Below, piece after piece: positions 11,319 to 23,372 of a stretch of 64,000 nt of DNA. The notes below the pieces were generated by a model. That model was not told where the DNA came from, did no database searches, and worked only from the letters and a program-made list of their open reading frames with translations. Made by a program: the position numbers and the translations under genes. The stretch comes from Cyclina sinensis. Lineage: Eukaryota; Mollusca; Bivalvia; Venerida; Veneridae. The first letter of the stretch is position 1. Every line of letters begins with the position of its first letter. The stretch spans positions 6,374,203-6,438,202 of the forward strand of contig JAAONU010000009.1 in NCBI GenBank assembly GCA_012932295.1, given 5' to 3'.

Positions 11319-12800
11319 CTAATCCGTAATATTAACAATCGAATTTCTTATATACATTGCGTTTTTACAGTATAACCCTAATTTATAAAGAGCAGTCTTA
11401 TTTTCTGTTTGTAACAATTCTAAAAACTTATATACACTTGGTTTGATATAATAATATTTTGCTATAAATTTTTTACGTAAATCTGAATAGATAGGGCATA
11501 TAATAACAAAGTGGTATTCATCTTCTAAATCTAGTGAATGACAACATTGACAATATCTTTCGTTTCTAGGTATTCTATTTCTGGCATACCTTCCAGTTTG
11601 AATTCTTAGAGCATGTGCTGAAATTCTTAATCTAGTGATGTAACATCTTAATGAACTAGGTAAAATATCTAAATATGCTTCGTATCCAAAAACATTTTTA
11701 AAGTTTTTATACAAATCTAACACTTCGCTACTTCCCTTATTTACATTCCATCCTTGTATAAAACAATCTATCACTCTCTCCTTAAATATATATACAAATT
11801 TTTTATCAATAGCGCATGGATTGTCCCAAACATATGTAAATCCGAAATTACATAATAGAGCTTTAACATTGGTCACCCAGTTTTTAAATCCTTTGTTACA
11901 ATGTTCCAATGACATTAAATAAACACGATTTAATATAATATTGTCACTATTTATTAGTCTTAACCAATATTTTATCATGGCTACATAACGCTTAATATAC
12001 AATGGGTATCTGCCCAATTCACCGTACACACCAACAGAACAAGTACTATTTCTAACCTTTAATAAGTGTTTGCAAAATTTCAGATGGATTCGTTCAATGA
12101 CTTTTGACTTTGTATAACCCCAAATTTCTGCTGCGTAGTTTAATATCGAACCAACAAATGCATCGAATAATTGACATAAAACTTTAGGCCTTAACTTAAT
12201 CTTTTTACAATTAATCATTAATAAATTCAATGCCTTAAGAGCCTTTCCAGTGAGATATTCCTGATTTAGCGTAAAATTTCCAGTATAATGAAAAACAGTT
12301 CCTAAATAGTTAAAATCGTTCACTACCTCTAGCTCTTTCCCATTATATGTCCAATGTTCATCTAACAATAATCCCCCTCTTTTTCTAAATACCATAATTT
12401 TAGTTTTTTCAGTATTAACTTCTAATCCCCATTTACTACAATAATCATATAATAGGTTTAAATTTTTCTGCAATTCCTCCTTTGACTTTCCTAAAATTAC
12501 CATATCGTCTGCAAATAATAACAAAATTAATACAATATCATCAATGACTAAACCAGAATCTACATCATCTTGCAAAAAAAGCTCTAAATCTTCTACGAAA
12601 AGTGAGAACAAAATCGGTGACATTATCTCCCCTTGTTTCAATCCTACAGCATACTCAAAATATTCCGAATAGTTATTAAAATTTCTAACACATGACTTAA
12701 CCTTTTGATACATGTCCCTCACTATTCTTAACAATTTACCCTGGATTCCATTCTTATAGAGCTTTAACCATAGTGCACTTCTATATATAGTATCAAAACA
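11319..12800 (-). pseudogene. LINE 2 ORF2, reverse transcriptase C-terminal part
   Basis: Continues the RT after the single frameshift: GLKQGEIMSPILF, catalytic FADDMVILG, the NYLGTVFHYTG block, a thumb-like region (NYAAEIWGYTKS) and the CX2CX9HX4C zinc knuckle (CQCC...H...C). Apart from the one-base lesion and the 5' truncation the protein is uninterrupted, so this insertion is comparatively young. Confidence 0.92.
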
Positions 12801-14667
12801 TTTTTTTCATATCAACAAATACACAATATAATCTCTTATTTTCATTTAAATACTGTTGTACAACATTAAGTAATATAAATAAAGCATCAGTCGTAGATCG
12901 GCCTTTCCTGAAACCAAATTGTGCATCTGATATAATATTATTTTGTTCACAAAATGTTACAATTCTTTTATTCAAAATAGTGGTGAATAATTTCGAAAAA
13001 CAACTAACGAGCGTAATACCTCTGTAGTTATTCACGTCATTAATGTCGCCCTTTTTATGTAAAGGGACGATAACTCCTTCGGTCCATTTTTCCGGAAAAT
13101 AACCAGAATCTAAGATGGCATTAAAAATATCACAAACATGTGAAGATAAAATATCAATGCTTTCTATAAGGTATTCATTCATAATATAATCACTACCCAT
13201 AGCCTTTTCTCTTTTTAAACATTTTACACATTCTAAAATTTCTGCAACAGTAATGCGCTGATTTAATTGATCGAAATCGGCATTTGAACTATTAAAGTCA
13301 TATCCGCTACAAAACTCTTCAGCTTCCGGGTTTGTGCATTGCGTAATATCATTGGCCAACTCCGAAAAATAACGTTTGAAATCGTCCGTAGAAATGTTAT
13401 GTTTATTTTTGTTATTACGTTTAAAATATTTCCAAAATTGTTTAGGCTGTGCATTTTTTAATTTGCCGATTTCTATCAACTTTTTATTTTCAGCCGACTT
13501 ACGCTTTTTATTACATAACTCTTTATAATCTTTTTTCAAAACACAGAATTGTTCTCTACTATAACTAGATTTAAGCCTATTAAAAACACTTAACGCTTCT
13601 AGGTATCTCCTTCTAGCAAGTATACAATCATAATCGAACCACTCTGCATGATTAACTATCGGTTTATCAGTAAAATACGATGACTTATTGTTAAAATTAC
13701 ATGACTTTGAGAACAATGGGTCCGCTACATCTCTAACAATATTTGTAAATTTGCTCAAAATATCGTTCACTGAATCCCTGCTTGTGATGTTAATATCATG
13801 GGTCAATCGATTTAACTCTGGTAATTTAGATATAACTCCTGCTCGAAAAGTATGTTTAAGATTCTCTTTCCATTTGTACCTGACCTCATTTTTTACCTCA
13901 GAGACATTAACATAAAAATTACATCTCAATGTAAACAAAACAGGTGCATGATCGCTATATTCATTGAATGAGTCTATACAAAAATCACACAATAGGGGAA
14001 AGTCTTTATCTCTCGCCAACAATAGGTCAATCACGGACGCCCCGTTTTTGTTAGCAAATGTGTACATACCACAGTTAAAATCATGTCCAATTCTACCGTT
14101 ACAAATACGGAAACCGCTAGACCGACAAAGATCAAGCAATTTAGTCCCAAAACTGTTACATATATTATCATGTGAGGCCCGGAAGAGGTACGTGTCGGGA
14201 ACATAATCATCATCATCAATATTACTAATATAAGTATCACATGTTATAAAGTCATTTTTCTTACCCACTCTACTATTCCAATCACCTACTAAGTATAAAT
14301 GCCCTAAATCTTCAAAATCGTGTATATCATTTTGTAAAATATCAAATAAATCAACATTAGCAATATTATACATTGGCGAATCTTCACACCATATATAAAC
14401 TCCACAAACATATACATCTTTTTCAAAATGAAAATATCTATGATCTAGTTTTAACCAAACTAAAGTGTCAAAATGAGTTCTGACGATTTCGATTCCCGGT
14501 GCTAAATGATTCTTGTAATACACTACGACGCCCCCGCTACACCGTCTTGCATTGCGATTCTGACATTTTCTATAAAAGTTATGTGCAGTGTAGCCTGAAA
14601 GTTCCACATCACTATCCTTGTTTGTCCACGACTCGTATAAAAATATAATGTCATTGCCTGATAACAT
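12793..14667 (-). pseudogene. LINE 2 ORF2, truncated endonuclease to RT start
   Basis: Enters the EEP domain just before the Glu motif (IIFLYESW), followed by GGVVVYY, LYLVGDWNSR, ASVIDLLL and YSDHAPV, then a linker with a conserved FWKYF block and the first RT blocks (NYRGITL, AQFGFRKGRST, CVFVDMKK). The frame collapses right after the last block because a T7 run on the plus strand (12801-12807) has one base too many; with six, the next residues would match element 1 and the RT frame downstream. Confidence 0.9.
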
Positions 14668-14670
14668 TGA

Positions 14671-15717
14671 TCTGTATTTTTCTTTCTAACGTTTCTGTCA
14701 AAGATCAATAATATATTAATGAGAAACAATCACCTATCAGCAGGTGATAGATTAAAACACTGATAAAATGCTTTGAGTACAGATTTAGATATTTTAACCT
14801 ACTGACCCTTTTTTCACTTATCTGTTCAAAGCTGTCAACTTGTGAGATCGTTCCTAATTAGGCATTCTTTAAGTCCATAAGATTTGCTAATTATAAATTT
14901 ACAACATTAAAAAGAAATGTATCGGTATTTCAACTTTGAAATATATTTACAGCAATAATTATGCTAAAAATCAATGTTTGCCTTCACAATGTGCACTAGA
15001 ACTGGAAGTCATTTAATTTAGTTATAGATACTTGGATATCAATATTCTGGTATTTATGACAAAAAACATATATGTCTAGCGAGATACAAAATAACATTGA
15101 AATTAAGGGTGACTATTTTAGTTCTAACAGTTGTATGGTTCATGGAATGCGTAAATAATAACAACAATTTTCGCGACTGATCAGAGTTTTGAAAATTTGA
15201 GATAAATTATGATAATTGAAATACAATTCAAGAAAGGAAAACGTATGCACGTTTTGTACAAATAGTCTTAATTAGTTTAGAAGCATTTTCTTAAAATCTC
15301 ACGCATTCCATTTTTTTCATATCAATGTGAATGGTGTTAAAGAAATCATTAATTGATGTCACGATGGTATATTATATATATATATATAAGCCTTTGATAC
15401 ATAGATAACTTTTGTTGTTCACTTTCTGGTAGATTTTGATCTAATACAAATGAAAACTCATCATGTCTTTATGCCCGTCATGTTACTGTTTTGAAAATAT
15501 AGTCATTAAATGGACAATGAGCCAATAACTTAATTATGCAGTTGATCATAAGTTATATTTTAAGATCGCTTTATCACTTTGATTGATTTTTTTCTCATTA
15601 AAAATTAATTTAACACTTACATATGAGTCATTTAGTCAGCTTTGCTGACTTTTGCTAAATCACTTAATTGCACAACAGAGAGATAAATATTTAAATCCTA
15701 CTAAAAAGTTGGGGTTG
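14671..15717. other. AT-rich spacer between LINE 2 and LINE 3
   Basis: No coding frame or RNA gene. A short (TA)n tract lies near 15370-15388. The 5' ends of the two LINEs face each other across this stretch. Confidence 0.5.
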
Positions 15718-15847
15718 TATTGTCACGTGATTTTGTAGTGGACAGGTGTGATTTAAATCAGGAGTATAATTTGGTGATTAATAATGATAAAACTGGATAT
15801 ATAATGCATTAATTAGTTACCAGTGGATAGTATAGGTAAATCCCTTC

Positions 15848-16982
15848 ATGCCACCAAAAGTAAAAAGTGTAAAAAACAACGTAGGAGGATATTATAGACC
15901 AAAAAAAAAGAAAAGCGGTATCACCTTTAGAGGCTAATCGCCATTATACATGTACAGGAACCGGTCGAACAAGTTTGCAGGTGGATAAACAAAATGACAG
16001 TACAAGTGAATTAAGCACAGTGAGTAATAAAATTACATCTTATAATAATGAAGTGAACTCTGAAACCTCACAACATCTTTTTAGTTTTTCGCAATCTGCT
16101 AGTTACCCGACAAATATGAACAATATGAACAATATGAGCTACCAATCACCCTTTGGTAGTCAATTTATACAGTCACCACCGTTCACTCCTCAAACTCAGA
16201 TGAACCCGGGTGCTAACCCTTTTACTGTGCCACCTCCCTGGGCACTTGAAATAATGGAAGATATCAAAAGTCTAAAAGTGTCTATGACAAAAATTGAAAA
16301 AATAGAAAAAACTGTTGATAGAATTAACAGTAAAGTAAATAATTTAGAGACAAATGTCAAATCGATTGAGGCCCGGGTGGCAGGTGTCGAACAAAGTGCT
16401 AGCTTCATTAGTGACCAGTATGAATCTACAAAGCAAAAACTGCAATCTACTGATTCAGATATAAAAAAACTTGATAAGCAATGCAAAGATATGGAATCTG
16501 TTATAAACAATTTAAAAAGTCAAAACGAGGAATTGGAAAATAAAACAAATGATTTAGAGGCCCGCAGTATGCGCGAAAATCTGCTGTTTTTCGGGTTTGA
16601 TGAGTCCGAGCATGAGGATTGCAGTGCCAAAGTAAAACAGTTTATCCAGGAAAAACTTGAAATTGAAGACCCAATGGTGTTTGATCGGGTACATAGACTT
16701 GGTTCAAAGTCGGCTACTAAAAAAAGGCCTATTGTGGTAAAATTTCATTATTATTCTCAACGAGAACAGGTTCGTACGGCGGCACTTGGTAAAACACAAA
16801 TACTCAAAGATGCATCTATGGGTGTTGGTATCCAGCAGACGAGGGCCGTCATAAATCAAAGACGCCGAATGAGTCAAATTTACCAACGTGAAAAATCAGC
16901 CGGCAAACAGTTGCGCTGGGTTGGCGCTAAGCTACTAGTCCGGGACAAAGAAGGTGACAACTTCCAGGAAGTAACAGAATAG
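15848..16982 (+). pseudogene. LINE 3 ORF1
   Basis: ATG at 15848 opens a very basic N-terminus that leaves frame after an A9 run (15901-15909). Removing one A would join it to the long frame that is open from 15885 and continues to TAG at 16980, about 378 codons in all. The long frame has a Ser/Asn/Gln/Pro-rich segment, a coiled coil (around 16250-16560), then the RRM-like core (SMRENLLFFGF, FDRVHRLG, RPIVVKF) and a basic C-terminus with RRRMSQIY. Role by family: LINE RNA-binding chaperone. Confidence 0.85.
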
Positions 16983-19900
16983 GAACGAAGGAGGGAGTTA
17001 AGAATAGTTGCCTGGAATATTAATGGATTGGTACGAAAATTAACAGATGAAACTTTATTGGACTATATTAAGAATTACGATGTAGTTTTATTATCAGAAA
17101 CATGGAACAGTGGAAAGCTATTATATAATTTAGAAATTTCAGGATTTGAAAGTTTTCATATTCCGGGAAATAAACGAATTGGTGTTAAAAAAGGACGATA
17201 TTCTGGAGGATTATCCCTTTATTTTAAATCTGAGTTTAAAAATAAAATATCTGTTGTTGAAACAAATAAAAATGGTTTAATGTGGTTAAAAATTAATGAA
17301 CAATTATTAAACATAAACTCAGATATTTATATTTTACATGTATATATCCCTCCTTTATCTTCTCAGGTATTAAATGATAAAGATTTTGATTTTTATGACG
17401 AAATAGAAAAAGGTGTTGAAAAATACAGTCAGATAGGTAAAACATATGTTACAGGTGATTTAAATTCAAGGTGTGCCGAATTATCTGATATGCTTGAATA
17501 CGATCGATACTTAGACCACGTGATAGAGGAAAACATTACTGTTTGTAATTTACCAAAACGTCATAGCCAAGATAAAGTTATTGACAATGGTGGGAGGAGA
17601 TTGGTCTCGCTTTGTAAATCTACTAGCCATTTTATTGGTAATGGGCGTTTTCATAACGATATCGAAGGGCGATTTACATTTTGCTCGTCACGAGGTTTAA
17701 GCGTCACTGATTTTTTACTTTTGCATATTGATGATTTTGACACAGTATATGATTTTAAAATATTGGACTGGAATAGTTATTCAGATCATGCTCCATTATA
17801 TTTTTCTTTTTTAAGAAAAGATCATTTATATTCAAAAAATATATTGGAAGAAAATAATTCTAATATAGAACATAGAATAATATACGATGAATCAAAGATT
17901 TTATAATATAAATTAGAATTAGAGAGACAAATATATTGTAATCAATATAACACATTTACAAGTTTAACTTTGAATGATAAGGTTCAGGTTTTAACTGACT
18001 TTATATATGATAGTGCACTTGTCGTCTATGGAAAGGACTATGTTGTAAATAAAGATAATCAGTCGAAAATTAATAATAACAAAAAACGTGTTCCAAAATG
18101 GTTCAATACACAGTGTTATAACATAAAAAAAGAATTTAAAAAGGCACGTAATATGTTTAACAAAAATAATTCAAATGAAAATAGAGTTTATTTTACTAGG
18201 ATAAGAACAAAATATAACAAGATACGCAGAAAAGCAAAAGAACAATATAAACTTACTGAGGGTAAGAAGCTTGAAAATATAGCAAGACAGCACCCAAAAC
18301 AATTCTGGAAATCAGTAAGTTCATGTTACAGACAAAAGCAATCAATGAATGAATATATATCTATTGATGAATTGTACACACATTTTAGTTCACTCTTAGG
18401 TGAAAAGCCAAATAATTTACAAGATGATATACAGTTTACGCATAGATATGATGATGATTTAGATAAAGAAATAACGGTTGAGGAAATTAGAAAAGCTGTT
18501 TTAAAACAAAGTAATAATAAAGCATGCGGTCCGGATGGTTTAAAAGCCGAAATTATTAAAAATTCATTTGAATTAATATCAAACTATCTGTACGATATTT
18601 ATAATAATATGTTTAATAATGCAGAATATCCATATGAATGGGGGCTAGGTTATATTGTTCCTATTTTTAAAGGAGGTGATCCGACAAATAAATCTAATTA
18701 TAGAGGAATTACACTCAACAATATACTAGCTAAAATATATTCCCAAATATTGTTAAATAGATTAACAGATTGGACTAAAGAATTTGACAAAATAAATAAT
18801 TCACAATTTGGATATCAAAAAGGAAAAAGTACTGTCGACTGTGTTTTCATTTTACACTCCATAATACTCAAATTATTGTCTTCAGGAAAAAAAGTTTACA
18901 GTGTTTTTATTGATTATGAAAAGTGTTTTGATAAAATCAATCGCATTTTTCTTTGGCAAAAGTTACTAATAGAAAACGTTAGCCCAAAAATAGTAAAAGC
19001 ACTAAAAGCAATGTATAACACAGTTAGAGTAGTTATTAAACATAATGGAGATGTCTCAGAAAGTCTACATTCACATCTCGGTTTGAAACAAGGAGATTCT
19101 AGTTCTGCGCTCCTTTTTATGATGTTTATTAATGATATTCTTGAAAATATTAATACAGATCTCCCAGACATATTTTCTATAGATGAGCTAAAACTATTTT
19201 TGATACTTTACGCAGATGATCAAGTTCTTTTTGCAACTTCCCCGGAAACGCTACAGTCTATGCTTAATGATATAGAAAATTATTGTAATAACTGGAAACT
19301 AAAAATAAATGTCAATAAAACAAAAGTTCTTATATTTGAAGAGAGCACAAGACATACAATTCACGATTTCTATTTATACGATGAAAAATTAGAGATTGTT
19401 AGCAATTTCAAATATTTAGGAGTAAACTTATACAAAAACGGAGGTTGGTATAGGACTCAAAAAATCATTTCAGAACATGCATCCAAAGCAATGCATCGAC
19501 TGTTTTCTGTGTTTAACAATTACGAATTTACTATGAGGGAAAAATGTAAATTATTTGACACTTTGGTTTTATCAGTATTACATTACTCTTCAGAAATTTG
19601 GGGTTATCACAAAGCACCAGATATAGAAATATTACATTGTAAATTTCTTAGGAAATTATTATGTGTTAATAAATCAACAAATATAATAGGTCTTTATGGA
19701 GAACTTGGTAGACTACCTTTATCTGAAATTCGTAAAGTTAATATGTTTAGATATTGGATCAAACTACTTAAATTAAATTGTCAGTCTCTTGCAAAACGTA
19801 TATATTTAATGTTAAAACAAGAATCAGAGAATGGAAATACTTATAATGGACAAAATTGGGCTTTTCAAATAAAATGCCAACTTGATAACCTGGGTCTTAC

Positions 19901-20408
19901 AAATCTATGGATTAACCAAAATGAGATGAATATTACTTTAGAAACAATAAAGCAGCGAATAATTGATACTTATAAACAAACCTGGAGCACAAGTTTAAGC
20001 TTAAGTAGACGATTAAATTCTTATAGTCGTTATAAAAGTGAATTTATATTCGAAACATATTTAGATGATGTCTCAAATAAAAAACATAGAATTACATTGT
20101 CAAGGTTTAGACTAAGTTCCCATACATTAGAAATTGAAAGAGGAAGGTATACAAATACAGAAAGGGAACATAGAAAATGCAAATTTTGTAATTTAAATGC
20201 AATAGAAAATGAATATCATTTTTTACTTGTATGTCCTATCTATTCAGAATTAAGACGTGAATTTTTCAAACCTTATTATTGCAGATGGCCAACTCTTAAT
20301 AAATTTGATCAACTTATGTCAGTACGAAATACGACTCAATTATTCAAGTTGTCAAAATTTATTTACAAAGCTTTTAACTTAAGAAAACAATTAGATGATA
20401 CAGATTAG
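16983..20408 (+). pseudogene. LINE 3 ORF2 (endonuclease-RT), one stop codon
   Basis: Same frame as ORF1, beginning with GAA directly after its TAG; 1142 codons including the end codon. The endonuclease starts within about 10 codons (VAWNINGL), then LLSETW, GGLSLYF, YVTGDLNSR and YSDHAPL. A single TAA at 17904-17906 interrupts the linker; the frame is otherwise continuous. RT blocks: NYRGITL, SQFGYQKGKST, FIDYEKCFD, GLKQGDSSSALLF and catalytic YADDQVLF. The zinc knuckle is CKFC...H...C. The first in-frame ATG lies well inside the endonuclease (GLMWLK), after two catalytic motifs. Confidence 0.92.
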
Positions 20409-20628
20409 TAAGTTCATGTTATTATGTTTTACATGTATCCATAGTTCCGTTTGAATATTTAACTTCCTCCTTGTTAAATTTGTTAATCATATGTTAAATT
20501 TGTTAATCATATGTTTCACTACTTATTCACGTGATTCACTAAGTACTGCTATATATTTTGCCAAGTAGGCAAGAAGCTTGTTGTGAGCTTATGTCGAAAT
20601 AAATTGTTGTTGTTGTTGTTGTTGTTTC

Positions 20629-21215
20629 AAGTTGAGTAAAGAAATAAAATCAAACAAAAAGTAACACATCTCATTTTTTCAATAACTACAATTCCTAACA
20701 AAAGTATAATATATATTACCAATTTTGGTAAATGTGTAGTTCAGATTATATACAGTGTTAGTCTCATAGTAATCGTATTATATAGATATATCTTTGTTGA
20801 TTTTCACTATATAATTAATTATTAAGATTGTGTTGTTGGTGTATCGGTCTCTTATGTACATCATTTTTGAACATTCACTGTGCTTTCAGCATTTATTTTG
20901 ATCATCATACATCTTGGTAGTTTTCATCACTAATGAAACTTAAGTTTAGTGAAATTTTATAATATAAAATAATTTTTAAACGCTATCTATGGCTTTCAAG
21001 TTGTTTTTTATTCAATAATATGCTAGTATTGACGCTGAGAACAAGAGAACAAACTTTAAATCCTCAGACAGTAGAAGACCTTACTATGAATAATTTACTC
21101 ACAATGTTTGAACATAGCTGAATGCTTACATAGGAAATGTTATATTCTAAAGAAGGTGGCTTAACGAAAACAAACTACGAAATATTATACTCAAGAAGCA
21201 TAATTAACATCTCAC
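20629..21215. other. Intergenic or intronic AT-rich DNA
   Basis: Nothing recognisable. It lies downstream of the CCP exon on the minus strand and may be an intron of that gene. Confidence 0.4.
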
Positions 21216-21383
21216 CTCGTCCGCAGAATGGTGTCTGACTCCATGTTCCGTTGTGAAGACAGATTATGGATTCATCACCGCTAAGAACATAGCCTTCGTC
21301 GCATACCACTTGTCGGGTACTTCCGGCAAAGTTCTCCCCACGCTGAATAGTACCATGCTGCAAGCTGGGTATATTACCACATT
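21216..21383 (-). CDS. PAN-CCP gene exon 3: CCP/sushi domain
   Basis: 168 bases, phase 1 to 1, donor GTGAG. It shows the CCP pattern: CGNIP at the start, GTIQRGENFAGS, VVCDEGY, LSGDESIIC, and GTWSQTPFC with the invariant Trp before the last Cys. Confidence 0.8.
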
Positions 21384-23372
21384 CTTCATAGATAAAAAAA
21401 TGAATACACGAGTATGCAATTGAATGCGCAATATGAGTAAATGATAGTGGTCACGTGACGGCTTATCTGTGACGACCAGTCTGATTATCATTTGTGTTGT
21501 AACAAGGGGTTCGTCAGGTCACGGCTTAATTGTTTCTCTTTTAAATCTAAATCATATAGAACTGATTTTCAATTTTTATTTTGCAACACATTAATGAATT
21601 ATTTCATAAAAGAAATAAGCTTTAAGTATAACAATTATGGTAGAAATTATCTTATCAACATGTATGTATTTTTCGTGGCTGAGCTGACTTTATGTATAAC
21701 AATTCTTTGAATAATGATCCTTTCCATACTTTTAAAATGTTCTTAAAAGTAGGCGTCTGTATAATGTTATTGTCCTTTAACATACAAAGTAACTTAATAT
21801 ACACAAATTTAACAATTTGAGGCACTAAGAAATAACAACAAAGCACTTATTTCATTTGTAAATCGTCATCATTTTGGTAGATTTTACCTTTGACTTCCGG
21901 TAGAGTTTCCGCTCTCTATGCTCTGTGGAACGGTTTCAAGATCAAAATTCTGACAGGCATATTTACAGTTTCTTCTTTGTTAAACGTTAAACTACTAAAT
22001 AATCTAGTTTCTCTTTTTTTTCAGTCTTGATTCACTGACTTGTTTCAGTTCGACAAATTCTATTTTATGATAGCGATCTACTGAATGATAGCTATGCTTA
22101 TCCTCTTTGAATACAAAACACTTGAATACAAGTAGAGTTTGATATCATGCAAAATATTTAATATAATTATGATCTCAGAAATATAAAATACCTAGGGAAA
22201 CAAGGTTTGTAAGCTTCATATGTCTTTTGTTTGTAAAACAGCTACGAGGTTGTTTCCCTTTGAAGTACAAACGTAAGAAGACACTATTTGAATAGCTCTC
22301 CTGTGGGTAAAGTCGTATAACTACAAAAAAGTTTCTTTTTATAATCAATGAAGGAACGACTTGATGATTAAAATTATGTGATGGGAAGTTTTATTAAACA
22401 TTTATATCTTCTTACCTATTTTCTTGCACATGTATGAATTACCGTTTGGGTAACAACGTTCAGATTCTTTGCAGAGGTGACCAGCGCATCCACCAACCAT
22501 TGTCTGCAGTAGAGGAGGTAAAACAATGACCATAAAAATGAATTTATAGATGCCCTTTAGAGATTGTAATACAAGTAACCCAGTTTTATTTTGAGCAAGA
22601 TACATCAACTTTAGGAATTAAATAAATCATCTAAATCTAATGATAGGATGTCTAAGTTCAGTAAAATATGCATTGGCTTTTTTTGAAAGAGATTAATACC
22701 AAAGAAGTTTTCTCATTTAAGTTTATTTCTATTGAGCATAGCCGGAACGGGGACTTACGAAATGACTCCATTGCTTTTAAACGGAACACCGATTGTGTGT
22801 GCTAACTTGACCTTTGGGAGGGAAAGGGTTGTCATTCTAGCAAGATGTCGCCCTAACGAGAGACTTGAATGGGATTCAAACTTTTGAAATATTATGATGT
22901 AATTAGCACTAGCCACGTACACAAAGTGAACAGATACAAAAATAATACAAAATCCCATTTTAAACGACTCTGAATTTCAATAGAAATGACACGCAATTTC
23001 GTAACACTTTGTATTATTAAGTATTGTGTAAACGCGTGTGTAAATATATACCTGCGGGTATTGTGTAATGTCAGAGAAGATAGTGCCTGGTTCATCAACA
23101 AAGTCCGACAATGATACTTCGCCATAACCGACTTTGTTTAATTGACAGGACTCTTTACGGCGGTTGAAATTAATTGACCTGCATGCTGCTATGACCATAC
23201 ATGTCCGTATGCAATCATGGTGCGCAGAGGTGATGATTTCAAATAACAGATGACCAACCAAACGTTTGTTTAGGTGCTCCGGTTTGATTTGAAAAGTTCG
23301 GCTGCATTGATCGGCAGAAACAAACACGAAATTCACGTAAAATATAATTAGAAACTGCAAAATCTTCGCCAT
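21216..23372 (-). CDS. Secreted PAN/apple - Cys-rich - CCP (sushi) protein, three exons, 3' end not found
   Basis: Exons 23372-23052, 22503-22416 and 21383-21216 join with consistent phases (0, then 1, leaving phase 1) and AG/GT borders. The product has a signal peptide of about 20 residues, a PAN/apple domain (about residues 23-100), a short four-cysteine linker and a CCP domain. PAN and CCP modules mediate protein or carbohydrate binding in secreted animal proteins; the specific ligand is unknown. Exon 3 ends with an open phase-1 donor, so more exons should lie at lower coordinates, where I see only LINEs and satellite. The remainder may be beyond the window, or the gene may be truncated. 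Confidence 0.7.
22416..22503 (-). CDS. PAN-CCP gene exon 2: Cys-rich, EGF-like remnant
   Basis: 88 bases between acceptor ..CTGCAG and donor GTAAG (phase 0 to 1). Four cysteines (GGCAGHLC, RCYPNGNSYMC) resemble half of an EGF-like module. Too short for a firm domain call. Confidence 0.6.
23052..23372 (-). CDS. PAN-CCP gene exon 1: signal peptide and PAN domain
   Basis: ATG at 23372. A hydrophobic leader (MAKILQFLIIF...) ends near SADQ. The following segment has PAN-type spacing: an initial Cys, then CIRTC, CRSINFN and SCQLN. The exon ends after CCGCAG with donor GTATAT (phase 0). Confidence 0.75.

Larger units (their letters stand above)
10873..14670 (-). mobile_element. LINE element 2, 5'-truncated
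   Basis: Minus strand, about 3.8 kb, same family as element 1 (close protein similarity throughout, same tail type). The 3' end has AATAAA followed by five TTCTG units (10873-10897 on the plus strand as CAGAA). The 5' end is cut within the endonuclease near 14670: the first ~35 codons of ORF2 and all of ORF1 are missing, the usual result of incomplete target-primed reverse transcription. The 3' UTR contains an imperfect internal duplication (around 11132 and 11243, both with a GTTGACCA core). Confidence 0.92.
15718..20626 (+). mobile_element. LINE element 3, nearly intact
   Basis: Plus strand, about 4.9 kb. The 5' boundary is estimated from a TCACGTGATT box (about 15722-15731) matching the one at the extreme 5' end of element 1. 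Order: leader, ORF1 from ATG 15848, TAG 16980-16982, ORF2 to 20408, then a 3' UTR holding an exact 20-bp tandem duplication (20473-20512), AATAAA (about 20598) and a (TTG)n tail (20604-20626). Lesions: one A-tract frameshift near the ORF1 start and one TAA in ORF2. It is a different family from elements 1 and 2 (tail sequence, RT motif variants). Confidence 0.9.
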
